Positions 7,058-15,830 of a stretch of 64,000 bases of DNA are shown one piece after another. The notes beneath the pieces are model-generated. The model did no database searches. It had not been told where the DNA came from and saw only the letters and a program-made list of their open reading frames with translations. Positions within the stretch are counted from its first letter, which is position 1. Every line of letters begins with the position of its first letter. Origin of the DNA: JBDHWG01 sp039810085 (lineage in GTDB: Bacteria > Chloroflexota > Anaerolineae > Epilineales > JAHCIE01); assembly GCA_039810085.1 (NCBI GenBank), contig JBDHWG010000019.1, forward strand, positions 61,900-125,899. Direction: 5' to 3'. The position numbers and the translations under genes are program-made.

Positions 7058-9223
7058 ATGCCATCGATTGATCGCTACGAGCTGCTTTCTCTCCTCGACT
7101 CGAAGTTCAACGGCCAGGAAGCGCGGGACCTGACCTTCGATCTGGGTCTTGATTGGGACGACCTGGGTGGCGACACGAGCACGAAGCGCGACCACCTGGC
7201 CAAGGTCATCGACCATTACGAGCGCCTCAACCGACGGGATGACCTGATCGCGCAGGTCCGCAAGCAGCGCCCCGACGTGCTGCCTGCCGACGTGGGCTGG
7301 GTCGCCGCGCCGCCCCCGCCCTGCCCCTACATGGGCATGCGGCCCTTCGGCCCTGAGGATGCGCCTTTCTTCTATGGCCGTGACGCCGAGCGCCAGAACA
7401 TCCTCGAGCGGCTGAGCAGCCAACGCGCCGTCCACATCATCGGGCCCTCAGGCGCGGGCAAGTCGTCGCTGATCGAGGCGGGGGTGCTGCCCCATCTCGC
7501 GTCCAGCCCGCTGTTTCCACCAGGGTTCTGGCGGGTGTGTAGCCTGCGGCTGGCGTCACAGCCCCTCCAACAGTTGACAAACGCTCTGGGGAATAACGTC
7601 CTCCCGTCCGCGGACCTCGCTCCCCTGCTGGCCGCCGCACCGCCGGCGCAGCGCCTCTTGCTGGTCGTGAACCAATTCGAGGACCTGTTCACTCAAGCCA
7701 ACCACGAAGAGCAGGCTCGGTTCATCGCCGCGTTGAAGACCTTACAGGCGACGGACCGCTGCACTCTGCTCGTGACGTTGCGCGCCGACTTCTTCCCTGC
7801 GCTTATGAACAGTGAGCTGTGGCCCGTTCCGCCCAGCCAGCGGCTGGAGCTTGCCCGGCTTACCGGCGACCCTCTGCGGCTTGCCATCCGCCAACCGGCC
7901 GCCGACGTCGGTGTCGAGGTGGCGAGTGAACTGGTGGAGCGGCTGGTCGCCGACGCTGCCGATGAGCCGGGCGCCCTCCCCTTCGTCCAGGAGACCCTGC
8001 GATTGCTGTGGGGCCGAATGGAGAACCGGACCCTGACGCTCGATGCGTATCGACAGCTCGGCGAAAAATCCGGCAGTGGGCTAGCGTCGGCTATGGCGCG
8101 CCGCGCGGATATCGCGTTCGACGAGCTTACGCCGGCGCAGCAAGAGATTGCTCGCCGCGTGCTCGTCGCCCTGGTCCAGCTCAACCCGGCTGGCCCCGAT
8201 ACGCGTTGCCAGAAAACCGTCGAGGACTTGCAGGGGCCGAAGGACAATCCCAACGATTTTGCCCAGGCTCTCGATCACCTCACGCAGCGCGGCCTTCTCG
8301 TCCGCACGGGGCAAGAGAGCGAGGCCAGCGGCGCGGTCGAGCTGGCGCACGAGGTGCTCATTACGGGCTGGCCGCGGCTCAGTGGCTGGCTCAACGAAGA
8401 TCGCGCCGGCCAGCTTGTGCATCAGCGCATGGAGCGCGATGCGAACGAGTGGCGCAAGCGCGGGCGCGACACGAGCTACTTGTACATCGGCGCTCGGTTG
8501 GCCGACGCGCGGCGCGTTGCCGACCAGCACCCGCGCGACGTGAGCACCGAGGACGAGGAATTCCTGGAAGCGAGCCGCCGCCGCCACTGGATCGGCGTGC
8601 GCGCCCGGTACATCGGCCAGGCGACCGGTGGGGCTATGGGCGCGGCGTTCGGCTATGCCCTTGCCTTCGCCCTGCTCTATCTCTTCGTTCCGAGTGGCGA
8701 GGGCGCTGCCGGCCTCGACCTGCTGCCGGTTATCCTGATGTGGTTCCCGCTCGGCGCCCTCGTCGGCTTCTGCATTGGCCTCGGCCTCTACTGGCAGCGC
8801 GACGACCGCGCGCGCCGGATGGTCGTGAGCGGCTTGCTCGGCGCACTGAGCGGGGGCCTCAGCCTGTTCCTCATCATGCTCCTGGTGACCCTGAGCCTTG
8901 GCCCCGAGCGGCTGCCCGGCCTGCTACGCAACGCGGCGGCTGGCGCGCTGCTTGGCGGCGGCCTGGGTATCGGCGCTGCCTGGACGGACCGCCGCTGGCC
9001 GCGGTTGGTCGCGATGCTTGTAGGGGGAACAGGGGGCGCGCTGTTAAGCGTGCTGACGGGCGGGTTCGTTGATATTGACAACCTTGTGCTGAAAGTCGGC
9101 CTGGCGGTGTTGAGCGGCGCGGTCCTCGGCGCCTTGACCGGCTGGGGCCTCTACGCGACGGCCGTGGACCCGAATGTTCACTCGGAGGTTCCGACCACTA
9201 CCCATAAGGAGACCGCATCATGA
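7058..9223 (+). CDS. EAD-nSTAND1 ATPase with a C-terminal six-helix membrane domain
   Basis: This 721-residue protein has three parts. Residues 1-78 resemble an effector-associated domain of the EAD7 kind, a small helical death-like adaptor, ending in RKQRPDV. Residues 90 to about 510 are an nSTAND1 NTPase region: YMGMRPFGPEDAPFFYGRDA, Walker A GPSGAGKSS (129-137) and Walker B-like VVNQFED (203-209), where Asn205 replaces the usual Asp. Residues 521-704 hold six Gly/Ala-rich membrane helices where most nSTAND1 proteins have WD40 or TPR repeats. The ATG at 7058 is used because the upstream TTG at 6893 would place two hairpins and a promoter-like box inside the gene. The gene overlaps the FecR gene by 4 bases. 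A signalling or defence role is inferred. Confidence 0.8.
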   Translation: MPSIDRYELLSLLDSKFNGQEARDLTFDLGLDWDDLGGDTSTKRDHLAKVIDHYERLNRRDDLIAQVRKQRPDVLPADVGWVAAPPPPCPYMGMRPFGPEDAPFFYGRDAERQNILERLSSQRAVHIIGPSGAGKSSLIEAGVLPHLASSPLFPPGFWRVCSLRLASQPLQQLTNALGNNVLPSADLAPLLAAAPPAQRLLLVVNQFEDLFTQANHEEQARFIAALKTLQATDRCTLLVTLRADFFPALMNSELWPVPPSQRLELARLTGDPLRLAIRQPAADVGVEVASELVERLVADAADEPGALPFVQETLRLLWGRMENRTLTLDAYRQLGEKSGSGLASAMARRADIAFDELTPAQQEIARRVLVALVQLNPAGPDTRCQKTVEDLQGPKDNPNDFAQALDHLTQRGLLVRTGQESEASGAVELAHEVLITGWPRLSGWLNEDRAGQLVHQRMERDANEWRKRGRDTSYLYIGARLADARRVADQHPRDVSTEDEEFLEASRRRHWIGVRARYIGQATGGAMGAAFGYALAFALLYLFVPSGEGAAGLDLLPVILMWFPLGALVGFCIGLGLYWQRDDRARRMVVSGLLGALSGGLSLFLIMLLVTLSLGPERLPGLLRNAAAGALLGGGLGIGAAWTDRRWPRLVAMLVGGTGGALLSVLTGGFVDIDNLVLKVGLAVLSGAVLGALTGWGLYATAVDPNVHSEVPTTTHKETAS

Positions 9224-10995
9224 CGACAGGACGGCTTCGTAGCTTTGGGCGTTGGCTCATGCTCTTCGGACTGCTGCTCGTGATGCTGACGTTGTTCCCC
9301 AGCGCCGCGATGGGCCAGGGGGCCGCTCCGAATGCAGCCATCATCGCCCAAGACTCGGACGTGTTCTATCTGCCGAATGGTGGCGCCGAGCAAACTGTGC
9401 CAACGGGCGCCTGGTACGGTGTCAGTCGAGGCGGCCGCATTAACGTGTCGGCCTCCGGCCTGGCGGTGCTGCGCCTGGCAAACTTCCTCCAGGTGCGCAT
9501 CTTCCGCAACTCGGGCCTCGATGCTGTGGCGGTCGCCGATCCCGGAGCGTCCGCCCTCACCCAAATGCGGCTGCGCTTCGGCACTGTGTTCAATCGCGGC
9601 TTCCCCCAAGCCGAAGCGCGCCGCTACCTGGCGGTCACAACCGATGGGGCCGAGATTTACGACCTGGGTACGGAGTACCTGGTGTATTACAACCCTGAGA
9701 CTCGGGTGACGTGGGTGGTCGTGACTGACGGGCGCGTGGAGGTGCGGGGGGCCGGGCAATCCGTCATCGTTCCCGCTGGCTGGCAGACCTGGGTCGAGCC
9801 GAACCAGGCCCCGGAGCCGATTCGCGTTGCGACGCGGGCTGAGGTCGGCGACCGCTTCCCGTCGGTCGAAGCCCTCACCGGCGGGGCACTGGCGGACGGC
9901 GACGTCCTGCTCACTGCCGCGCGCTGCCGCACCGCCACGGCCCAGGGACTCAAGCTCAACCTGCGCGCCGGGCCGGGCTTCCAGTACCAGGTCCTTGACA
10001 CGATGCCCACTGCAACGCCGTTCGCCGCCATCGGTCGGTCGGCGAACAGCGACTGGGTCTTCGGCGCCAGCCCCGACAGGGCTGGCTGGGCCTACGCGCC
10101 GTATCTTCAGTGCGACCAGGAGATCGCAGCGCTGCCGGTGCGCCCATTCCCCGCGCCAGAGACGGCGGCGCTATCCCTGCCGCCGCTCGACTTCGCTCAG
10201 CTGCCTTCCTTGCCTGGTGCGTCAGCGTCTGGCGCGGCCCCGGAGCGGTGGTGCTACGTCTCGCCCTACGACTATAACCGTGGGTTGAGCGCGGGCGAGT
10301 CCACAACGCTTTTCTGGAAAGCCGAGGACGCGAGCCAGTTGTACCTGGACGATGAAGCGGTGAGCACCGTGGGACAGCGGACGATTGCGCCTGACGCGCG
10401 CCACACCTACACCTTCCGCGCGGTGACGCCAGACGGTGAGCGCCAGTTCGCCTGCACAGTGGACGTCAAGAGCCAGAACCGCCGTTCCTCTACCCCGGCG
10501 CGCTCTGCCTCTGTGACGCTCACGCCTGTGTTTGACGGTACGGGCTTCCGCTTTGCGTCCTTCTTCTCGAACGGAGCCACCCTCCAAATCGGCCCTGCCA
10601 ACTCGTCCGGCGAGGCGGTGGCGTTCATGCGCTTCGACCTGTCCGCCATTCCGACAAACGCGACGATTACGAGCGCTAAGCTGACAGTGACCCAGGACTA
10701 TCAGACGAGTCCGCGCACGCAACCCATGAACGTGGCTGTCTACCGCGTCGTCCAGCCGTTCAACCCCGGCGGCGTGGGCAACAGCGTACCCCAGACGGCG
10801 GGCAGCCCTGATGCGCAAGCAACATTCACCGCCAGCCAGGCTGACGTGACGTTCGATGTGCTGAGCCTGGTCAAGGGCTGGCTGGCACAGAGCAACAATG
10901 GTCTGGCGCTGGAGACGCCCGACCCCGCGACGGCGGCGATCTTCAGCCGACTAGGCGCGTCGCCGCCGCGCCTGATCATCACCTATATGCCGTAG
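9220..10995 (+). CDS. Secreted FecR/SH3b protein with C-terminal CBM96-like (DNRLRE) module
   Basis: This 591-residue protein has a signal peptide (residues 1-34, ending AAMGQ). Next is a FecR-like domain at about 40-200, with FGTVFNRGF, YDLGTEYLVYY and VEVRGAGQSVIVPAGW. An SH3b-like segment follows at about 245-290 (LNLRAGPGFQYQVLDTMP), then an Ig-like stretch with two Cys near 345-410. The last part (about 430-591) resembles the DNRLRE/CBM96 beta-sandwich found in surface proteins: FMRFDLSAIPTNATITSAKL and VLSLVKGWLAQSNNGLAL. It overlaps the STAND membrane gene by 4 bases, so the pair is translationally coupled. It may be the outer sensor or partner of that membrane ATPase, which is inference. 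Confidence 0.82.
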   Translation: MTTGRLRSFGRWLMLFGLLLVMLTLFPSAAMGQGAAPNAAIIAQDSDVFYLPNGGAEQTVPTGAWYGVSRGGRINVSASGLAVLRLANFLQVRIFRNSGLDAVAVADPGASALTQMRLRFGTVFNRGFPQAEARRYLAVTTDGAEIYDLGTEYLVYYNPETRVTWVVVTDGRVEVRGAGQSVIVPAGWQTWVEPNQAPEPIRVATRAEVGDRFPSVEALTGGALADGDVLLTAARCRTATAQGLKLNLRAGPGFQYQVLDTMPTATPFAAIGRSANSDWVFGASPDRAGWAYAPYLQCDQEIAALPVRPFPAPETAALSLPPLDFAQLPSLPGASASGAAPERWCYVSPYDYNRGLSAGESTTLFWKAEDASQLYLDDEAVSTVGQRTIAPDARHTYTFRAVTPDGERQFACTVDVKSQNRRSSTPARSASVTLTPVFDGTGFRFASFFSNGATLQIGPANSSGEAVAFMRFDLSAIPTNATITSAKLTVTQDYQTSPRTQPMNVAVYRVVQPFNPGGVGNSVPQTAGSPDAQATFTASQADVTFDVLSLVKGWLAQSNNGLALETPDPATAAIFSRLGASPPRLIITYMP

Positions 10996-11094
10996 ATCGA
11001 GCCTTATCCGGCTCATGTCGAGCATCGAAGGAGGGCAGCGGCGGACCAACTGGACATAGACATGCCACAGGTTCAAGGGGTCACGTCTGGAGGG

Positions 11095-12519
11095 CTACTC
11101 CACCCGGCCGACGCCGTCCGTCAGCGTGACCTTGTACGTCTGCACTGGCTCCTTGGCCGGGCCTTCGACCACGTGGCCGTCGCGCACGTCGAAGCGCGAG
11201 CCGTGCCACGGGCAGGTCACGATGCAGTCCTGCAAGTCGCCCTCATCCAGCGGGCCGTAGGCGTGGGTACACGTCGTGGACGTGGCGTAGAACGTCCCAT
11301 CGCAGTTGTACACCGCTACGTCCTCGCCCGCCACCTGCACCACCCCGATCTCGCCGGGCGCGATGTCGGCCGCACGGAACTCGTTCGGCAGTAGCCTGGC
11401 GCGCGCCGCAGCGGGAGCGGCGGGCGCAGGCGCTGCCGCTGCAACAGGTGCGGGCGCGGGAGCTGTTGCGGGGGCTGTCTCCGCCGCTGGTCGAGGAGCC
11501 GGGGGAGTGGCCGTGTTAGGCGTGTAGGCCGCCTGCTGCGCCTGCTGGTCGGGCATCATCAGAATGACCTTGCCGTCCTCGACGTGTACGGGGTACGTGT
11601 CCAGGCGCGCGCTAGGGTCGGTCAACAGGTGGCCGTCCATGAGGTTGTACTGGAAGCCGTGCCACGGGCACGTGATGATGTCGCCGTTGAGCATGCCGGT
11701 ACACACCGGGCCGCCTCGGTGCAGGCAGCTATTGCGCAGGGCATGCCAGTGGCCGTTGTGGTGGAAGACGCCGATGGACAGGCCCTCGACCTGGACGATC
11801 TTGCGCCCCTGGTCGCCGAACTCGTTGGCGTCGGCGACGACGACGGCGTGGCGCGGCACGTCGGTGTCCTTGTCGTGCTCCAGGCGGTACGCCTCCTGAG
11901 CCAGCCGCTCGACCTGGCCGGCGTCCACCGGAGCCAGCGCCGCGTAATCTTCGGCCTCCTTCTCGTTGCCATAGGCGCGGGCCAGCACCTCCAGAATAAC
12001 CATCATCAGCTTGTTCCAGGCTTCCAAGGCGCGTATCTCGAAGTCCTCGTCGACGTGGCGCAGCTCCTGGGTGATGGCCGTCGCAACGGCGTGGGACATG
12101 AAGCCCACGTGGCCGATGACGTAGCGCTCGGCGATGTAGATGCGCGGGTCCGCGCCGCGCGAGGTGTGGGCGCGGCCGACGTAATCGAGGTACGTGGCGT
12201 ACTCGTCGTCGAAGACGCCGTCGCACGTGCGCAGCCAGAAGTTCGCCTGGTGGCGCATGCGCAACTCTAGATATGGCTCGTCCACGGAGCCATCGGCCTT
12301 CAGGAAGAACTTGCGCGTCGGCGGGTAGGCCATGAGGTGGGCGTAGAAGCGGTTGATGATGTCGGGCAAGTGCTTCTCGATAATCGGTTTCGTCTGCTTG
12401 ATCGTCTCCACGTCGTCGGCGTCGAACCCGACGAACTCGGCCATGTAGTGGAAATACTGGCCGGAGTCGGTTGCGCCCTCGATCTTCGCGCCAGCGTGCA
12501 GCGGCTGAAGCGTCGCCAT
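11095..12519 (-). CDS. Protoglobin fused to two Rieske [2Fe-2S] domains
   Basis: This 474-residue cytoplasmic protein starts with a protoglobin (globin-coupled-sensor type) domain at about residues 18-190, with probable proximal haem His118 in VGRAHTSRG. A first Rieske domain at about 222-325 has CLH (265-267) and CPWH (284-287). An Ala/Pro-rich linker (about 335-372) leads to a second Rieske domain at about 375-474 with CTH (417-419) and CPWH (436-439). All eight cluster ligands are present. The start at 12519 follows a GAGAGGAG site; the frame runs open to 12594. The protein looks like a self-contained electron-transfer globin, perhaps for NO or O2 chemistry. No reductase gene is adjacent. 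The function is inferred only. Confidence 0.85.
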   Translation of the reverse strand: MATLQPLHAGAKIEGATDSGQYFHYMAEFVGFDADDVETIKQTKPIIEKHLPDIINRFYAHLMAYPPTRKFFLKADGSVDEPYLELRMRHQANFWLRTCDGVFDDEYATYLDYVGRAHTSRGADPRIYIAERYVIGHVGFMSHAVATAITQELRHVDEDFEIRALEAWNKLMMVILEVLARAYGNEKEAEDYAALAPVDAGQVERLAQEAYRLEHDKDTDVPRHAVVVADANEFGDQGRKIVQVEGLSIGVFHHNGHWHALRNSCLHRGGPVCTGMLNGDIITCPWHGFQYNLMDGHLLTDPSARLDTYPVHVEDGKVILMMPDQQAQQAAYTPNTATPPAPRPAAETAPATAPAPAPVAAAAPAPAAPAAARARLLPNEFRAADIAPGEIGVVQVAGEDVAVYNCDGTFYATSTTCTHAYGPLDEGDLQDCIVTCPWHGSRFDVRDGHVVEGPAKEPVQTYKVTLTDGVGRVE

Positions 12520-12561
12520 GTCTTTGCTCCTCTCGCCTCCTTCGGCTTGCAGTGGATCGCC

Positions 12562-12590
12562 ATTATAGCATAGGTAAGACGCAGGCTCCA
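12562..12590 (-). promoter_or_regulatory. Extended -10 promoter for the protoglobin-Rieske gene
   Basis: The minus strand carries TGC-TATAAT with the -10 at 12562-12567 and a weak TGGAGC -35 at 12585-12590 (17-base spacer). The start codon at 12519 is about 36 bases below the predicted start of transcription. The same TGCTATAAT form occurs at 5893-5901. Confidence 0.5.
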
Positions 12591-12660
12591 ACACGCCGGT
12601 TCTATGCCCGCGCGCCGGAATCGCCCTTGCCGCTATCCGCCATTCGCGTAGACTTTATTC

Positions 12661-12780
12661 GTCATTGCGAGCAGAGCGAAGCAATCCCCCGTCCTTGCAG
12701 ATGACGCTCCAGGACCGGAACCGCAACGTTCTTTGCCAGCGCGGGGTTGCTTCGTCGTCCTACCGTCCTCCTCGCAACGA
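12661..12780. repeat. Inverted pair of the ATTGCGAG...GAAGCAATC intergenic repeat
   Basis: A GTCATTGCGAGCAGAGCGAA-type unit lies at 12661-12690. A reverse-oriented, longer unit lies at 12743-12780 (TTGCTTCGTCGTCC...CTCGCAACGAC). The same family recurs at 15656-15692, 15751-15776 and 63823-63855. The arms could form a long hairpin upstream of the PEP carboxylase gene. The rest of the 12595-12828 gap shows nothing else. Confidence 0.75.
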
Positions 12781-12828
12781 CGCCGCGAACTTGCCGCCTT
12801 TCCGATCGGGTAATGCAAGGAGAGCCGT

Positions 12829-15639
12829 GTGACGACAGAGCCTCTCTGGCACGCAGACGATCAGCTTGCTCGCCTCGCGGAGCTGATGAGCGACGACCCG
12901 AAGCTCAAGGACGCCCCGCTCCGCCGCGATGTGCGCAACCTGGGCCGCCTGCTGGGCGAAGTCATGAAAGAACAGGCGGGGCAGAGCCTCTACGATGGCG
13001 TCGAGGAGCTGCGCCTGCTCAGCATACAGCACCGCGAGGGCAACGGCGCCCCCTATGGCCCCGCGCTACGCCAGCTCGACGACTCCGGCCGCATCCGAGG
13101 AATCGTACATGGCATCGACCTGGGCCGCGCCTACCAGATGACCAAGTCGTTCGCCATCTACTTCGAACTGAACAACCTGGCCGAGACAGCGCACCGCAAG
13201 CGTCGCCGCCGCGCCTCGCAGCTCTCGCCGGACCGGCCGCCGCAGCCCGGCTCCTTCCGCGGCACCCTTCAGCGCATGCGCGGTGAGGGTCTGTCGGCCG
13301 AGGATGCGCTGCGCTGGCTGCGCTGCATCGACGTCGCGCCGGTGTTCACCGCCCACCCGACCGAGGTCGCCCGCCGCACCATTCTCTTGAAGCGGCAGCG
13401 CATCTCCGAGGCGCTGGACAAGCTCGACGGGCTGCCCCTCAGCGATGTCGAGGCGGTGGCGGGCGAGACCGTCATCGCCGCCGAAATCACCGGGTTGTGG
13501 GAGTCGGACGAGGTGCGCCGACGGCCGCCAACGGTTCTGGACGAAGTGCAAATGGGCCTCGACTACTACCCGACGCTCATCGAGACCCTGCCCCGCGTCT
13601 ACGAGGCGTGGGCCGACGACTTCCGTGCCCTCTACGGCGTCGAGGTCGCTCCGCGCGACCTGCCCAACGTCGTGCGCTTCGGCTCGTGGATTGGCGGCGA
13701 CCGCGACGGCAACCCCTACGTGACGCCGGAGGTCACGCGGGAGGCGCTGCGCCGCGCCCGGCACACCATCCTGGACTACTACGCCCACGCCCTGGAGACG
13801 CTGTTCCGCGAGTTGAGTCCCTCGACGCAGCAGACGCCGGTGTCCGATGCGCTGCTGGCCTCCGCCGCCGCCTGGCCCGACGTCCGCCGGACGGACGCGC
13901 GGGAGGAGATGCGCTCGCCCGACGAGGTCTACCGCCGCTACCTGGCGATGATGTGGCAGCGTCTCAACGCCGCCCGGGACGTGCCGGTTCGCGGCGACGC
14001 CTACCCGGACGCCGCCGCGTTCGCCGCCGACCTGCGGCTTGTCCGCGATAGCTTGGCGACGAACAACGGCGAGCGCCTGGCCCGGATGTGGCTCGACCCG
14101 CTGCTACGCCAGGTGGAGACGTTCGGCTTCCACCTGCACACCCTGGACATTCGCCAGCACGCCCGCGTCCACGACCGGGCCATTTCTGACCTGACGAGTG
14201 GGTCGGCGCTGAAGGACGGAGTCCTGCCGGACGGCCCAGCGCCGGAGACGCTCGCCTTGCGCGACACCATGCGCGCCATCGCCGAACTCAAGGCGACCTT
14301 TCCGCCGGAAGCCATCCGTACCTACATCATCAGCGGCGCGACGTCGGAGCGGGACGTGCTGACCGTGGTGTGGCTGGCGGAGATGAACGGCGTGGCCGTC
14401 GCCGGCTCCGCCGATGGCAAGGACCCGGGGCTGATGATCGTGCCGCTGTTCGAGTCCATCGAGGACCTGCGCAACGCGGCGGGCATCATGCGCCGTCTGT
14501 GGACGTTGCCCGACTATGGGCGCTACCTGGATTCATGGGGGCGGCAGCAGGAGGTCATGCTTGGCTACTCCGACTCCAACAAAGACGGCGGAATGCTGAC
14601 GAGCATCTGGGAAATCTACAAGGCGCACCGCGCCCTGCACGCCGTCGCCGACGAGTGCAACATCCGCCTGCGCCTGTTCCACGGGCGCGGCGGGACGGTG
14701 GGGCGTGGCGGCGGACCGACGCACCGCGCCATGGTCGCCCAGCCTGTCAACGCCTTCACCGGCGCGATCAAGATTACCGAGCAGGGCGAAGTGCTCAACT
14801 GGAAGTATGCCGAGCCGGTCCTGGCCGAGCGCAACATCGACATCATGGTCGCCGCGGCGCTCGAAGCCCTGACGCGCACCGGCACCCCAAAGACAGGGCC
14901 GCTGCCCGAGTGGGAAGAGGCGATGGAGACGATGTCGCAGACGGCCTTCGCCTTCTACCGCGCCCAGATCGCCGACAACGACGATACCCTGGAGTACTAT
15001 GAGCTGGCGACGCCATTCAAGGAGATGGAGCAGGTGCGCATCGGCTCGCGCCCGGCCAAGCGCGCCGGCGCGTCGGCGGTGGCGAGCGGCGGAACAGCCC
15101 AGAAGGAACGGCTGAACCTCGACAACGTGCGCGCCATCCCCTGGGGCTTCGGCTGGATGCAGAGCCGCCACCTGGTGCCGGCCTGGTTCGGCGTCGGTCA
15201 CGCGACGGAGAGGTTCATCGGCGATGACCCGGCGCGGGAGGCGATGCTCCAGCGGATGCTGCGCGAGTTCCCCTTGTTCGAGGACCTCATCCGCAACGTG
15301 GAGATGGGGCTGGCGAAAGCGGACATGTCCATCGCCCGCCTGTACGCCGACCTCGTGCCGGACGAGGCGATGCGCGAGCGCGTCTTCGCTATGCTGCTAG
15401 AGGAGTACGAGCGGACGGTACGCATGGTGCTGCGCATTACCGGCCAGTCGAGCCTGCTGGAGCGCAACCAAGTGCTCACGCGCTCCATCAAGCTGCGCAA
15501 CCCGTATGTGGACCCGATGAGCCTCATCCAGGTCGAGCTGCTGCGCCGCAAGCGCCAGGGGGAGACGAGCGACGCGCTCAACTACGCCCTCGCCGCAACC
15601 ATGAACGGCATCGCCGCCGGCCTGCGCAACACGGGCTAA
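12829..15639 (+). CDS. ppc: Phosphoenolpyruvate carboxylase
   Basis: This enzyme adds bicarbonate to phosphoenolpyruvate to give oxaloacetate, refilling the citric acid cycle. The 936-residue length is normal. Signature blocks are all present: VFTAHPTEVARR with catalytic His176, WIGGDRDGNPYVT, LGYSDSNKDGGML, the glycine-rich loop FHGRGGTVGRGGGPTH, and the C-terminal NTG needed in the active site. A GTG start at 12829 is preceded by AAGGAGAG. The gene stands alone between two copies of an inverted intergenic repeat, so it is probably monocistronic. Confidence 0.98.
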   Translation: MTTEPLWHADDQLARLAELMSDDPKLKDAPLRRDVRNLGRLLGEVMKEQAGQSLYDGVEELRLLSIQHREGNGAPYGPALRQLDDSGRIRGIVHGIDLGRAYQMTKSFAIYFELNNLAETAHRKRRRRASQLSPDRPPQPGSFRGTLQRMRGEGLSAEDALRWLRCIDVAPVFTAHPTEVARRTILLKRQRISEALDKLDGLPLSDVEAVAGETVIAAEITGLWESDEVRRRPPTVLDEVQMGLDYYPTLIETLPRVYEAWADDFRALYGVEVAPRDLPNVVRFGSWIGGDRDGNPYVTPEVTREALRRARHTILDYYAHALETLFRELSPSTQQTPVSDALLASAAAWPDVRRTDAREEMRSPDEVYRRYLAMMWQRLNAARDVPVRGDAYPDAAAFAADLRLVRDSLATNNGERLARMWLDPLLRQVETFGFHLHTLDIRQHARVHDRAISDLTSGSALKDGVLPDGPAPETLALRDTMRAIAELKATFPPEAIRTYIISGATSERDVLTVVWLAEMNGVAVAGSADGKDPGLMIVPLFESIEDLRNAAGIMRRLWTLPDYGRYLDSWGRQQEVMLGYSDSNKDGGMLTSIWEIYKAHRALHAVADECNIRLRLFHGRGGTVGRGGGPTHRAMVAQPVNAFTGAIKITEQGEVLNWKYAEPVLAERNIDIMVAAALEALTRTGTPKTGPLPEWEEAMETMSQTAFAFYRAQIADNDDTLEYYELATPFKEMEQVRIGSRPAKRAGASAVASGGTAQKERLNLDNVRAIPWGFGWMQSRHLVPAWFGVGHATERFIGDDPAREAMLQRMLREFPLFEDLIRNVEMGLAKADMSIARLYADLVPDEAMRERVFAMLLEEYERTVRMVLRITGQSSLLERNQVLTRSIKLRNPYVDPMSLIQVELLRRKRQGETSDALNYALAATMNGIAAGLRNTG

Positions 15640-15655
15640 CCTGACGGATTCTAGG

Positions 15656-15776
15656 GTCATTGCGAGGAGGACGATAGGACGACGAAGCAATCTCTCGGCG
15701 GGTGAGAGCACGTCTATTGCTGGACGAGCGTGTCCGGCGCAAGGGCGGGAGGTTGCTTCGCTTCGCTCGCAATGAC
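15656..15776. repeat. Second inverted pair of the ATTGCGAG...GAAGCAATC repeat
   Basis: The forward arm at 15656-15692 (CATTGCGAGGAGGACGATAG...) and the reverse arm at 15751-15776 (GGTTGCTTCGCTTCGCTCGC...) face each other across about 58 bases. This may fold as a terminator-like structure after ppc. The forward arm continues into a segment (GGCGGGTGA) shared with the copy at 63823. Confidence 0.75.
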
Positions 15777-15830
15777 AGCTAGGTGCGCCCTTGCGTTGCC
15801 AACTTACTTCAGAGAGTACACGGAAGGCAT

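Noticed and set aside
12661..15776. CRISPR-like arrays in the repeats around ppc
   Set aside because: Units are few, inverted and not evenly spaced. No cas gene is present.
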